Part shown: one piece after another, positions 11,391 through 24,075 of the stretch
How the letters are laid out: the number at the start of each line of letters is the position of its first letter
How positions within the stretch are numbered: position 1 is the stretch's first letter
The notes under the pieces: generated by a model
What the model saw: the letters and a program-made list of their open reading frames with translations, nothing else
What the model was told of the DNA's origin: nothing
The model's database searches: none
Position numbers and translations under genes: made by a program
Assembly (NCBI GenBank): GCA_029204045.2
Contig: CM055063.1
Coordinates: 46,109,345-46,173,344, forward strand
Length of the DNA: 64,000 nucleotides
From: Tillandsia leiboldiana
Taxonomy: Eukaryota > Streptophyta > Magnoliopsida > Poales > Bromeliaceae
Direction of reading: 5' to 3'

Positions 11391-11490
11391 NNNNNNNNNN
11401 NNNNNNNNNNNNNNNNNNNNNNNNNNNNNNNNNNNNNNNNNNNNNNNNNNNNNNNNNNNNNNNNNNNNNNNNNNNNNNNNNNNNNNNNNN
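11391..11490. other. Assembly gap (100 N)
   Basis: Exactly 100 N, the usual placeholder for a gap of unknown size. The 5S spacer stops on the left in mid-unit and an LTR starts mid-sequence on the right. More 5S units and about 2.1 kb of the 5' LTR of element A must lie in or beyond it. Confidence 0.98.
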
Positions 11491-13397
11491 GGAAGCTTGC
11501 AGGATGTAGATGGTTTTTTCCAAAATTGTTATGGTGAGCTGTGGGTGTTGTGGTGGTTCTTAGTGTGGGTGTGGACAAACTTGTTTTGTGCAATGAAAAT
11601 GGTTAGGTCCTGTGATCACGTGGTGCGCATGAGCTTGTGGCCAAGGTAAAAGCAACCGCGCGCCGAAGAAGCAGCTGCTGTCAGATCTTCTTTTGAGCTA
11701 GCCGCCGCTTCACCGACTTCAGCAATGCCTAACGGAAAGCGCTTCAGGTGGGTTGGGAATTTCTCAAAATTTATGGAATGCCCTTTAATGCTATTGAATT
11801 TAATTTGATCATAATAATTATTGGTTTTTTCCTGTATTTCTCTTATAGTTGCCTGGATCCTTTTTAGGAACTATTCGAACCCCAGATTATTTTTAGTATA
11901 ACTCTGTGTTACCTTATGACACTAGACTACATTTTCGGTCGGCATTTTTGCTGCTACCTGGTCGTTTTAAAAATCGAGTAAAGCCTGTTTTAAGGAAAAA
12001 CGTATTTCACAAGTGATTTTCAATTATAAGTCTTGCAGGGATATAGCATAGATTCAGGGTGCATTAGACCTCGTGCCTGTGGGGCCGATTGGTCTCTTTT
12101 TGAGTTGAGATGAGTTATAGTGTCATTTGGCGTTGGAGCTTCCTTATGGGATAGGAGATTACTCTAGATCATGGGTCCGTATTCTGATTTAGTGGTGAGG
12201 TGGTTCTCCCACTTAGCTTCGAGTATCTTGCGGTCTGGCAGATCGAGTCGTGGAGGTTTCCGACTCAGCCATGGGTCGTGCCTTATCAGATTGAGTCGTT
12301 GAGGGTTCTCCGACATAGCTGTGAGAGTGTTTGGGTTTTCCTGTTTGAGTCGTGGAGTCTTTTCCGACAGAGTTGCGCTTTCGAGCATCGATTGCCGATC
12401 TATTTGATCGTGGACTATAGCCTGCATGTGCGCTTATGAGATAGTGATACACGATGCGATACTTGAGTTCGGTGGGGTCGCTCCCGATCGAGCTACCCCC
12501 GGGTCTGTGTGATGATACCAGAGCCTGACGAGGCTGCGATGATGCGACTAGTTGATACACTAGAGTTCGCTTGTGATAGTCCGTGTGGTACGCCCTAGTA
12601 AGTCCCGTCCCAGTGAGGACGTGTGGCAGTAGGTTTTGGGCGCAGGCTTGAATGGACCCTATGAGGCAGTCATTGAGATTGGGTGACATTGAGAGAGTGA
12701 TGGCATAGCATGTTCATTGATGAGTTTCCCTTGAGCATAGTACTTGAGGCATATTATTAGCAGTGTTAGTATATGCATATCGTATCTTGGTAGAGTTTTC
12801 TTTTTGAGCCGTATGAGTGAGACCTTCTAGCTGTAGTTTTCTTTTCAGCTTACCATTATTACTTATCTACCTATCTATCTGCATACCTATCTGTTTTGCC
12901 TCCAGTAGACTTAGTGGGCATACGTGGATATTGGGACGGTACCCACTGAGATCTGCCTTCTGTAGTAGATCTCACACCCGCTGCGGTGACAGGTTTGAGG
13001 CAGCTGTTCCGGCTTGGTTCGCGCGGAGACAGCAGTTCGAGGTGGGGAGACGCGGCCGATTAGTTCCTTACCAGCATTGAGAGTCTGAGGTAGAGGTACC
13101 CGGTGGTATTTATGTTTCCACTTTTGTACTGGACATTCTGAGAGACTTGTGAGGATAGTACTTATTTATTCTGTCAGACTATGTACCTTGAGGTTTTGTG
13201 TACTAGTGGAGTTTTTACTATTCCAGATGTTCAGTTTTTATTCTATAGCTTTTGGTTTTAGTTTCAGCTCTGATACATGTTTTTTTTTTTTAGCTAGATC
13301 TGACTTGCAGGGGTAGACGTTTCGTCTGTGCGGCAGTTTCGTACAGATGGCGGATCTGTTGGCGAGTCCGGGTCGCAGTGCGATCCCGGGCGTGACA
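11491..13397 (+). repeat. 5' LTR of element A (3' half only)
   Basis: It aligns co-linearly with 18768-20682 from GGAAGCTTGCAGGAT to the terminal GGGCGTGACA. It shows many one-base indels relative to the 3' copy in its first kilobase, next to the gap. The missing first ~2.1 kb corresponds to 16629-18767. Confidence 0.85.
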
Positions 13398-13405
13398 GAT
13401 TAGGG

Positions 13406-13418
13406 TGGTATCAGAGCC
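13406..13418 (+). other. Primer-binding site of element A (tRNA-iMet type)
   Basis: TGGTATCAGAGCC lies 8 bp past the LTR end and is complementary to the 3' end of initiator tRNA-Met, the usual primer of plant Gypsy and Copia elements. It marks the plus orientation of element A. Confidence 0.9.
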
Positions 13419-16400
13419 TAGGTATATAGGTCATTGCGGACTTAGTGACCCTAGCTATTGGTTGAACAGTAGGATGACTGTCGTGAGAGACGAGACTTTA
13501 GCGAGAGTCCTGATTGAGTTTGTACCTTCCCCAGAGGATTGGGTGGTGAGTGATTTTACATTGTATTCCTCTAAAGATAATTATTGTGGCTGCAGACAAC
13601 ATAAATCTTTAGTATGAGTAACATGTTCTAGACTTTCGCTTGATTGGGTCGAGAGAGTTTTTGGTCCTAATGTTTTTTTTGTTGCTGTGGTTTTCCGATG
13701 CCTCCGAGACGCCGTGCAGCGGCGCGGGCGTGTTTGACTTTGGATGAGGAGTCGAACAGCAAGAGACTAAATGGACAGAAGCTGTGTAAGGTCTGAGAGT
13801 TGCAGGCCCCAGTGGCCCAGACTTTGAGGCGATGCGGCGCTAGGAAGAGAACATGGAGCGCTTGATGCACATGCTTGAGCCGAGTGCATCTCCCGGGGTA
13901 TTGCTAGTAGTACTTCCAGCCGCGACATCGTCGTTTTCGACCCTTTTCGCACCACTAATGGTGCAGAAGCAGCGAGAGGTTGCTTGACCGGTTGTGTACA
14001 TCATTCAGTTCCATCCCCTGCAGATTTCGGGAATGAGTTTGGGACGCCGAGAGTTGGTGGCGTCGAGTTCGTCCTGCTGGACCATCGGGAGCGCATTGGA
14101 TGACCGGGAGCGAGTTTCTGCGATTGTTGAGCAGAGTACCCCTTATCGCCCAAGATGAGGCCCAGAAATTTGATTATGTTTGAGAGCAGACTGCATCGAG
14201 ACATCTATGATTCAAGGCACACTCGGCAGGCGCCGACCTTTGACGCAGCGATTGTGTATACTCAGTGGATTGACCGAGGGATCAGCGATCACTTCCAGGA
14301 GAGACGAAAAGCAAGGGAACAGTTTCAGTGAGAGACGTCCAGCATCGTCGGATTTTGAGATTGTTGAGTGGATCGAGGTTGCCATGATTCCAGTCTCTGG
14401 ATCATGGGTCTCAGAGAAGACAGAGACCAGGAGGTTCTCGACAGTCGAGGCACCAGCTGTAGTGTCAGGACATTTTCAGGCATATGTTCCTGAATGGTGC
14501 TCTTGGAATTGCCGCTTGCGACAGCACCCTCTACCCCTTTTGGATAAAGAGGTTCATCCGATGTACCGACAGACCGATGGAGCCGTGATGCCGAGGCAGA
14601 TTGAGCGAGGGCCCCCAGCATCTAGTGGATGAGATTGTGCAGCCGGCTGGAGAGCGCCAGGATAGTGGTTCGCATCTTTCCTGGTGTGGTTTCCTCTTTG
14701 GTCGTCAAGGTTTAGAACAAGGTTGTTGCCGACACCGCTTTTGTGTTTAGTAGAGCAAGGGCAGCTTCGTGTGGGCCAGAGATAGGACTGTGGGCTTGTG
14801 CACGTGAGGATCGGGTTCCAGATCACATTTAGCACATGGATGAATGTTACCAGTCCTACATCAGTTTAGCGATGTTGTTAAGTGTTAGATAGGGATTGGT
14901 TATCCCGTTGTCTTGCTATCATGGATTGTCGTGAGAGGACAATGAACCTCCGTGGACCTGGTCAGGAGGAGTGTGTTTATATGGGGAGCTGGACCACGGC
15001 AGAGTTGAGTCGTGGTCGTATTGCGTTGTTAGCGATTGTAGAAGAGGTGCCTACGGCGGCACTGGGACTAAAGGATGTCCTTATCGCCCGCGTGATCCCG
15101 GGTCTGGGTCTACCCGAGCTGATTTTGAAGCTGCCGGTCAGTGAGTTTGAGATCGTGATAGTGTTCGACGTGGATTTAGAAGCTGCGCCGACTTCGGCAG
15201 CACCCCTTGAAGTATCACCGTGAGGCAGAGTCAGATAGAGAGCGGATAGCGCAGTGGCGGGATCCGAGGGAGCGAGAGGTTTGTGTAATCCAGTGCCACA
15301 TGGTGGGTATACCACTAGTGAGGGTTCCTTGATGATTTGAACACAGACAGGTTTGGAGTGTTTTACGACAGATGCCCTCGTGAGTTTGATTGTCTTATGG
15401 AACCTTACAGTCGAGGCTATGCCCGAATGGTGTTCAGGACCCGGTAGGGGCATTGTGAGCTTACAGCACAGTCTTGTGGATTGATTGATGCCCTGCCGTC
15501 TTTAGGATTTGAGGAATCGGGCGTTCCAGCTGTGTTTGGACGGGTGGGTAGCCGTACCCGTCATGGATATCTGGATTTATTTCCCAGGTGTCCTGTAGCA
15601 TGAGGAGCACTTGAGTATAGTGCTGCAACTTCTGAGAGAAGAAGTGGTTTGCCAAGTTGGGAGAGTGTACTTTTGACTTCGAAAGGTTCTGTGGTTAGGC
15701 CTTAAGATTTCGGCTGCAAGAGCGACTGTGGACCCAACGAAGAGTGATGCCGTTGGGAATTAGCCTAAGCTTATGTTAGTGACTGAGGTCAAAAGTTTTG
15801 GACTAGGCAGGGCCTGTATAGCTTCAAGAAGTTAGAGCTGCATCGATTTGCATGATTGCTAGTGTTAGAGAGAACATTGAGTTATTCTTAGATTCTCAAA
15901 CCTGAAATGCTTGGATACTCAGGAAGAGTTTGGTTGAAGCCACGTCAGTGGACAGAGTTATTGGAATTATAAGTTTGGTCTTATATCATATAATTATCCC
16001 AGCGAGGACCTTATGGTCAGTACGCATTGGTTAGGCGAGCCTGCAACCTTGGAATGAGGTCTTCGATCCGTGGTTGCCATTTTTGGAACTTGGGATTCGA
16101 GAGTTGGAATTTGAGCATTGTTTCCCGATGTTGAACTACTTCCCCTGTAATTGATATGAGAGATGCCACTACGGAACTTGAGTGTTTTGGTTGCTAAGGG
16201 GCAACGAAGGAGTTATGCCTTTTGGAGGCTTAGTGTTTGGATTTGGGAACCATAATTGTGAAAGCCACTATCCGCAGGATTATGATCCGTCGAGATTTAT
16301 GCGGGAAGTTTGATCCGCGAGTGTCTTTCTGGCTGGAAGAAGTGTATTTGACCCCCCTTGCATATTTTGGTTTTCACTTCTTTGGAAATGGACGAGGAAT

Positions 16401-16616
16401 TGAGCTATCTGAAGCGACCGATGCAGGTCTTTCTTATGTGACAAGGGTATTTTTCAGTCGAGATCTATCTTTGGTGAAGGTTCAGTGTAGCCATCATGGT
16501 GAGTGAGAATGACCCCCTGAGAGCTGTCGATGAGTTCGGGATCTCCTATCCCCATTTGTTTGAGACACCCTCCTGAGTTATGGATTTATCCAGGTTTCGA
16601 GGACGAAACCCTTTTA
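13419..16616 (+). pseudogene. Degraded gag and protease/RT relic of element A
   Basis: A gag-like start is visible at 13698 (MPPRRRAAARA). A gag relic near 14098-14160 resembles the part of plant Gypsy gag that ends in a DEAQK-type motif. A stretch at 15040-15220 resembles the protease-to-RT linker of Tekay elements (LKDV..., then LPEL..., then APTSAAP). No RT catalytic, RNase H or integrase motif was found. The last ~60 bp (GGTTTCGAGGACGAAACCC) matches the usual end of Gypsy pol just before the purine tract. Many frameshifts and stops occur. This is an internal-deletion derivative that could only move with enzymes supplied by relatives. Confidence 0.7.
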
Positions 16617-16628
16617 AGGAGGGGAGAG
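16617..16628 (+). other. Polypurine tract of element A
   Basis: AGGAGGGGAGAG directly precedes the LTR start TGTAGAGTAC. It primes plus-strand synthesis in LTR elements and fixes the left boundary of the 3' LTR. Confidence 0.8.
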
Positions 16629-19600
16629 TGTAGAGTACCAGGTTTTTTGGTTAGCGCACCGACCTCGCAAGATGGCGTGGTGCGGGGGTATTGCCTCGGG
16701 CATGTTCCTTATGTCTTTTCAGTTGAGTTCGGGTCGACTCAGATCAACGCGGATGCCCCAGCTGGATTCGGAGTTTTTCAGGCTTTGTGCGCCGATAGAA
16801 GACTGGTTTGGGAAGCCGCGACTCCACCGTAGTGTGCAAAAAATTGGGAAACTCTGGGAGCATGTGTATTTTATGATTACAGCGGAGTTCGGGAGGTTTC
16901 GGGCCGGTGCGGAGACTCCGAAGGCAAAAAGTGACTTGGAGTTGGCTAAAATGGATTAATTAATTAATTAATTAAGTTAATGTAGTTTTTGCCTGTGGAA
17001 TGTAAGAAGGAAACAGATAGGTGGCATGGAAGAGAAAATTAAAGTGAGAAGCTTGGGATTTTTTTTTAGAGGAGCATTTAATGTCTGCCAACCACCCCCT
17101 CCCTCCTTTATTAATTAGGCACTTGCTAATTAATAGTCCACGTCATCACCATCTCCTTACCTTGTGAAACAGAGTAAATGGGTGAAAACAGAGGAATGAA
17201 AGAGAGGAGAAAAGAAGAGATAGAAGAAGGAGAAGAAGGAAGGAAAAGAGGGAAGAGTGAAGGGTGGATGAGTTTTGTGGTGAACCTCTGCTAGAGGCCG
17301 CATGGAGTGAGCGGAGCGCGCGCGCGTCGAGCTCGGCGAGGTAGGTTGCAGTTTTTTATTTCGGAGAGAGCTTCGTTTGGATTTTCTGTTTTGGTCTTCC
17401 TGTACGGATTTGGTTTATTTGGAGTTTGGTTTTTGTGTTGGTGGGGTTGGGCTTGCTGTCCACAGATGGAGTAGCAAGCGGCAAGCGGCAGGGCAGCAGG
17501 CGGCAACTGCTTGCGGTTAGCGCAGCTGGCGAACGTGCGCTGCGGAGGCGCCGCGCGGGCCATGCGCAGGCCGCGCGCGGGCGCTGCGCAGCTGCACGCG
17601 CGGGCGCAAAGCATGCGGCCAGGCACGCGCGTGGCGGGCAGGGCCGCTGCGCGGCGGGCCCATGCGCCGCGCAGCGCGCCGCGCGGCTGCAGCAGCAGCG
17701 CCGCGCGGCAGCTGCTGTGGTGCCGCGCAGCCGCTGCAGCAGGCGGTGGACGCCGTGCGGGCAGCGGCTGGACCGCGCACTTCGGCGTGCGCAGGGCGCT
17801 TTTGCGCGGTGTTTTCGTCGACCCCGTCGCTTTTCTCCTTGGCGGAGGATGCGCGCAAATTTCTTTTGGCTGTGCTTGTCTGACTGTAAATTCCTTTTTC
17901 TCTCTCTGTGTTGGTGCAGCTGCTTGGGTGCTCGCGGCGAGCTCGGTGCCGCGCGGGCGGATGGTGCCGACGGTGACGGCACGAGGAATCACAATCAAAG
18001 GTAAGCTACAGACTTTTAATCCCTTAATTGCAGAATTTTTGCTGAGTGTTGGGTTTTGAATTGGTGGATGTTTGGTGCACAGTTGGAGCTACATGTTGGC
18101 TGAGGGTTCCATGTTGTGGATTATGATCCTCGTGAGGCACGGGGGAACGGACAGTTGCTGATAGTTATGTTGAGCTAAGGAATGTGCTGAAGGCTCGTCT
18201 ATTGTGTTGGTGGTGAGTGTGTGGGTTTTTCTTGGCGCTTCAGATTTATGTGTGTGCTATATGTGTGTGTGTGTGTATGGCAGCTGTAAGGTGTAGGAGG
18301 ATTTATGTGGATGATAAAGTAATGGTGTTTGGATGGACATGTAACTTTGATGTGAGTTGTTAATGGGAGCATGTAGAGGGTAGGTGGTTTTTGTATGTGT
18401 AATTGTGCCTTTGGGTTTTGTGGATTGTGATGGTGCAGTATGTGTGTGTGGGTGTGATGGGGGAGTGGATGTTGCAGGAGTATACCTTGAGTGGGTGTGG
18501 GTTGCATGTGTTTTGTGAACTTGTATTTATTTAAGCTGCAGCCTTGGTGTGTGAAGTGTTGGTGTTGCGGTTTTGTGGGAATAATAGATGATGTATTGTA
18601 TTGTGGGAATTATTTGGAGCTGTAGAGTGAGGTTATGTGATCAAATATTTTTATGTGTGCTGTGGATTTATGGTGAATGAATTTGTGAGTGTATTAATTT
18701 GTGCTGTTGAAACCTATGAGGAGTTATGGTATGGCTGTTGGTTTGAGGATGAATTAATGTGCATTATGGAAGCTTGCAGGATTTAGATGGTTTTTTCCAA
18801 AATTGTTATGTGAGCTGTGGGTGTTGTGGTGGTCTTAGTGTGGGTTGTGGACACTTGTTTTGTGCAGTGAAAATGGTTAGAGGTCCTTGTGAGCACGTGG
18901 TGCGCAGTGAGCTTGTGGCCAAGGTAAAAGCAACCGCGCGCCGAAGAAGCAGCTTCTGCAGATCTTCCTTTTGAGCTAGCCGCCGCTTCACCGACTTCAG
19001 CAATGCCTACGGAAAGCGCTTCAGGTGGGTTGGAATTTCTCCAAAATTTATGGAATGCCCTTTAATGCTATTGAATGCAATTTGATCATAATTATTATGT
19101 GGTTTTTCCTGTATTTAATCTGATAGTTGCCTGGATCCTTTTTAGGAACTTATTTCGAACCCCAGATTATTTTCAGTATACTCCTGTTACCTTATGACAC
19201 TAGACTACATGTTCTTTCGGCATTTTTGCTGCTCCCTGGTCGTTTTAAAAATCGAGTAAAGCCTGTTCTAAGGAAAAACATTATTTTCAAAAGTGATTTT
19301 AAATTATAAGTTTGCCAGGGATATAGCATAGATTCAGGGTGCATTAGACCTCGTGCCTGGGGGCCGAGGGGTCTCTTTTTGAGTTTGAGATGAGTTATAG
19401 TGTCATTTGACGTTGGAGCTTCCTTATGGGATAGTGAGATTACTCTAGATCATGGGTCGTATTCTGATTTAGTGGTGGAGGTGGTTCTCCCACTTAGCTT
19501 CGAGGATCTTGGGGTTCTGGCAGATCGAGTCGTGGAGGTTTCCCGACTCAGCCATGGGTCGTGCATTATCAGATTGAGTCGTTGAGGGTTCTCCGACATA

Positions 19601-20682
19601 GCTGTGAGAGTGTTTGGGTTTTCCTGTTTGAGTCGTGGAGTCTTTTCCGACAGAGTTGCGCTTTCGAGCATCGAGTTGCCGATCTATTTGATCGTGGACT
19701 ATAGCCTGCATGTGCCGCTTATGAGATAGTGAAACAGATGCGATACTTAAGTTCGGTGGGGTCGCTCCCCTCGAGCTACCACTCGGGTGTGTGTGATGAT
19801 ACCGAGCCTGACGAGGCTGCGATGATGCGACTAGTTGATACACTAGAGTTCGCTTGTGATAGTCCGTGTGGGACGCCCTACGTAAGTCCCATCCCAGTGA
19901 GGACGAGGTGGCAGTAGGTTTGGCGCAGGCTTGACTGGACCCTATGAGGCAGTCATTGAGATTGGGTGACATTGAGAGAGTGATGGCATAGCATGTTCAT
20001 TGATGAGTTTCCCTTTGAGCATAGTACTTGAGGCATATTATTAGCAGTGTTAGTATATGCATATCATATCATTGGTAGAGTTTCTTTTTGAGCCATATGA
20101 TTGAGACCTTCTAGCTGTAGTTTTCTTTTCAGCTTACCATTATTTATCTATCTACCTATCTATCTGCATACCTATCTGTTTTGCCTCCAGTAGACTTAGT
20201 GGGCATACCGTGGATATTGGGACGGTACCCACTGAGATCTGCCTTCTGCAGTAGATCTCACACCCGCTGCGGTGACAGGTTTGAGGCAGCTGTTCCGGCT
20301 TGGTTCGCGCGGAGACAGCAGTTCGAGGTGAGGACGCGGCCGATTAGTTCCTTACCAGCATTGAGAGTCTGAGGTAGAGGTACCCGGTGTATTTATGTTT
20401 CCACTTTTGTACTGGACATTCTGAGAGACTTGTGAGGATAGTACTTGTTTTATTCTTGTGAGACTATGTACCTTGAGGTTTTGTGTACTAGTGGAGTTTT
20501 TACTATTCCAGATGTTCAATTTTTATTCTATAGCTTTTGGTTTTAGCTTCAGCTCTGATACATGTTTTTTTTTTAGCTTAGATCTGACTTGCAGGGTAGA
20601 CGCTTCGTCTGTGCGGCAGTTTCCGTACAGATGGCGGATCTGTTGGCGAGCCCGGGTCGCAGTGCGATCCCGGGGCGTGACA
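16629..20682 (+). repeat. 3' LTR of element A, 4.05 kb
   Basis: Runs from TGTAGAGTAC to GGGCGTGACA. Visible in order: a TTAA-rich (ATTA)n block at about 16955-16975, a purine-rich leader at 17200-17270, a GC-rich Ala/Arg-type island at 17490-17830, and donor-like sites at 18001 (AAAG|GTAAGC), 18924 (CAAG|GTAAAA) and 19025 (TCAG|GTGGGTT). Near the end is a CCTCCAGTAGACTTAGTGGG module at about 20185 shared with other LTR families. No protein domain is present; open frames in the GC-rich island are compositional. Confidence 0.85.
17490..17830 (+). repeat. GC-rich CpG-dense island in LTR A
   Basis: About 340 bp of GCGCGC-rich sequence with overlapping words such as GCGCGGGC and GCAGCGCC. It is open in several frames on both strands because stop codons need A/T. 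The homologous position in element B (26440-26800) is also GC-rich. I regard it as a structural or regulatory part of the LTR, not a gene. Confidence 0.6.
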
Positions 20683-21310
20683 ATGACGGCTATTTTCCTT
20701 AACCCTAGAAAAAGAATCATAGGGTCTATTTATAGGTTAGAAACCCTAGGAAGGAGATAAGAATCAAAAACCTACCATTTCTGGAAATTTTACGGACTGC
20801 GATCCGGATCGGATTAGCTGTGATCCGGATCGTCGTAACGAGTCAGACAATTCCAGAAAAACGAAGGTTCGGGATCCGGATCGAAGTGCTTGATCCGGAT
20901 CGTTCATACAGTTCACCAAACATCAACGTTCGGGATCCGGATTGCGAAGCCTGATCCGGATCGTTCAAGGAAAATGGTAAACTTAATGTTCGGGATCCGG
21001 ATCAAGAGAAGCTACGATCCGGATTGAACTGGTGTATGAACGAACCACCTTCGGGATCCGGATTGAACAATCTGATCCGGATCCTGAACATGTCCTATGT
21101 CCAGTTTTTGATTTTTATGCAATGTAAAATTCTTCCAAGTGTTTCTACACTACAAGAAGTATTCGGATCACCAAAAATATTTAGTTAAACATACCTGATC
21201 CTTTTGAATTCTTCTTTCTTGAGATTGAGTTAAATGATCCAACCTTCTTCACCTTCAATCTTCAAGACTTGAACCTTTCACGAAATTACGCCAACTCAAA
21301 TTCCGTAACA
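20683..21310 (-). mobile_element. Copia LTR fragment, minus orientation
   Basis: On the minus strand it starts at 21310 with TGTTACGGAATTTGAG and matches the LTR at 55114-55660. It includes a TATA-like CTATAAATAG (20725-20735) and ten ATCCGGAT-type motifs arranged in five pairs. It is cut at 20683 by the end of element A, which most simply inserted into it. Its own start lies inside the interior of element B, so it inserted into B. Confidence 0.85.
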
Positions 21311-24054
21311 AATTTAACCTCGGGAACCTTCCCTCAATTTCTGACTCTCAAAAACCAAGGTTACACTGCTCGCCTAAACAAGGCGTAACTGAACATAATG
21401 TCCTTGCCGGAATAAAGCAATCATACATCCTTGAAAATTCTATCCACCGGCGTTACCTCAAACCAAACTTTCTGAGTATCCAATTACTTCAGGTTCGAGG
21501 ATCCATGAATAACTCAATGTTCTCTCTATCACTGGCAATCATGCAAATCAATGCAGCTCTGACTCCTCGAAGCTATACTGGCCCTGCCTAGTCCAAAGCT
21601 TTTGACCTCGGTCGCAATCATAGGCTTAGGCTTATTCCCAACGGCATCACTCTTCGTTGGGTCCTCAGTCGCTCCTACAGCCGAAATCATGAGGCCTAAC
21701 CACAGAACCTTTCGAAGTCGAAAGCACACTCTCCCAACTTAGCAAACCACTTCTTCTCTCTTAGAAGTTGCAGCGCTATCCTCAAGTGCTCCTCATGTTC
21801 TAGGTCACCTCAGAAATAATCCAAACATCCACGACGGGTACAACCACCAACCCGTCCAACTAAACCGGAACAATCAATTCCCTCCAATCCAAAGGTCGTG
21901 GGGCCTCAGTCAATCCACTTGACCGCAAGGCAAGCTCAGAAAGCCCCTACCAGGTCCTGAACACTAACCGGGTACAGCCCTTGGCTGTAAGGTTCCATAA
22001 GCTAACAATCTCTCGCATCCTCACCGTTTTATCCACAACGTGGCACAGGGTCGTACGGCCTCTCGATCCATCAGATCCCGCAACTGCGCTATCGGTTCTC
22101 TGTCTCACGGGTGATGCTCCAAGAGGTGCTGCCAAAGTCGGCGCAGTTTCTAAATCCATGTCGAACACTATCTCGATCTCAATCCCACTAAACGACGGCT
22201 TCAATAACAGATCAGGTGGACTCACACCGGATCACACAGCGATAAGGACATTCTTTAATCCTAGTGCCGCCGTAGGCACCTCCTTTAAATGTCGCTAGCA
22301 AGGCGATACGACCACGATTCAACCCCGTCATGGTCTAGCCTCTTCCATAAACACACTCCTCCTGACCAGGTCCACGGAAGGTCATTGATCAATCTCGACA
22401 TCCCATGGTAGCCTAACATTGGGGTAACCAATCTCAAATCATGCTCAACCAACCTCTCTGAACTGATGTAGGACTAACATCTCGATGATCAAATCCAAGG
22501 TCCTAACAGCACTGGGCCGGACTGGCAACACTCATCCCCATGCTAAACGTGATCTGGAACCTGTTCCTCACGTGCAAAAGCCAACAGTCTCCTCTCTGGC
22601 CCATGCGAAGCTACCCCTGCTCTACTGAACATGCACACGCAGTGTCGGCATCAACAAGCTCTAACTTCGACGACCCAAGGAAACCACACATGGTAAAATG
22701 TGATCCACTATCCTGGCGCTCTCCAGCCGGCTGCACAAACTCAACAAATAGATGCTGGTGGCCATCGCTCTAACTGCCTCAGCATGACAGCTCCATCAGT
22801 CTGTCGGTACCTCGGATGAACCTCTTTATCCAAAAAGGGGGTAGAGGGTGCTGTCACAAGCGGCAATTCCAATAGCACTATTCAGGAACACTCTGCCTGA
22901 AAATGTCCTGACACTGCGGCTGGTGCCTCGACTGTCGAGAACCTCCTGGACTTTGTCTCCTCTGAGACCCATGATCCCGAGACTAGAATCATGGCAACCT
23001 CGATCCACTCAACTATCCCAAAATCCGACGATGCTAGACATCTCTCGCTGAAGCTGTTCCCTTGCTCTTCGTCCCTCCTGGAAGTGATCACTGATCCTTG
23101 GTCAATCCACTGAGCATGCACATTCGCTGCATCAAAGGTCAGCGCCCGCCGAGTATGCCTTGAATCATAGATGTCTCGATGCAGTCTGCTCTCAAACATA
23201 ATCAACTTTCTGGGCCTCATCTTGGGCGACAAGTGGTACTCTGCTCAACAATCGCAGAAACTCGCTCCCGGTCATCCTATGCACTCCCGGTGGTCCAGCA
23301 GGACGAACTCGACGCCACCAACTCTCGGCGTCCCTATCCGAAAGTGCATAACCAAGTGCACCAGATGCTTCTCCTGAATGAACAAAACTTCCAATAACTT
23401 TCCATAGCAGCAATCCAGTTCTCGACCTCCTAAGGCTCCAAACTCGGTCCCGAAATCTACAGGGGATGGAACTGGACGAAGTATACCACCGATCAGCAAT
23501 CTCTTGCTGCTCCTGCACTACTAGTGGCGCGATCAGGATCGAAGTCGACGACATCGCGGCTGGAAGTACTACTGGTGATACCCCGGGAGATGCTCTCAGC
23601 TCAAGCATGCGCATCACGCGCTCCATGTTCTCATCCTGGCGCAGCATCGCCTCAACGTCTGGGATATTTGGGCCTGTAACGCTCAGACCTAACTCTGCTC
23701 TATCCATATAGCCTCTCGCCGTTCGACTCCTCATCCAAGGTCAAACACGCCCTCGTCGCTGCACGGCGTCTCGGAAGAATCAAAACCACTACAACAGAAC
23801 AAACATTAGGACCTGAACTCTCTCGACCCAATCAAGCGAAAGTCTAAAACATGTTACCCATTCTAAAGCATTAGGTTGTCTACAGCCAACATAATCATCT
23901 TTAGAGAAATAACATGTAAAATCACTCGCCCCAATCCTCTGGGGGAGGTACAGACTCAATCAGGACTCTCGCTAAAGTCTCGTCTCTCACGACAGTCAAC
24001 CTACTGTCCAACCAATAGCCTAGGGTCTCTAATTCCTCAATGACCTACTTCCTA
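21311..24054 (-). pseudogene. Degraded gag interior of element B
   Basis: On the minus strand the gag-like region begins near 23777, where element A has MPPRRRAAARA; B has lost that start codon. The 180-codon open piece at 23192-23734 includes a gag relic ending DEAQKVDYV. Further 3' a protease/RT-linker relic lies at about 22050-22220. Stops and frameshifts are frequent. As in element A there is no RT, RNase H or integrase. Confidence 0.65.
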
Positions 24055-24067
24055 GGCTCTGATACCA
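24055..24067 (-). other. Primer-binding site of element B
   Basis: GGCTCTGATACCA on the plus strand is TGGTATCAGAGCC on the minus strand, 8 bp from the LTR end. It is identical to the site of element A. Confidence 0.9.
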
Positions 24068-24075
24068 CCTTAATC

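Larger units (their letters stand above)
11491..20682 (+). mobile_element. Gypsy element A, non-autonomous, very long LTRs
   Basis: The structure is a partial 5' LTR (11491-13397), a primer-binding site (13406-13418), a degraded 3.2-kb interior, a purine tract (16617-16628) and a complete 3' LTR (16629-20682). The 5' LTR end and the 3' LTR end both finish in GGGCGTGACA. The interior shows gag-like and protease/early-RT-like relics but no reverse-transcriptase, RNase H or integrase core. It abuts a Copia LTR at 20683, so it probably inserted into that Copia copy; the left flank is lost in the gap, so the target duplication (ATGAC on the right) cannot be checked. Confidence 0.85.

Noticed and set aside
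13406..13418. Possible tRNA gene signals at the TGGTATCAGAGC sites
   Set aside because: These are primer-binding sites complementary to a tRNA end, each next to an LTR. No cloverleaf sequence is present.
17291..18059. Several overlapping 113-235-codon frames, and similar ones at 26217-26988
   Set aside because: GC-rich island within the A and B LTRs; no domain, no conserved frame between the two copies.
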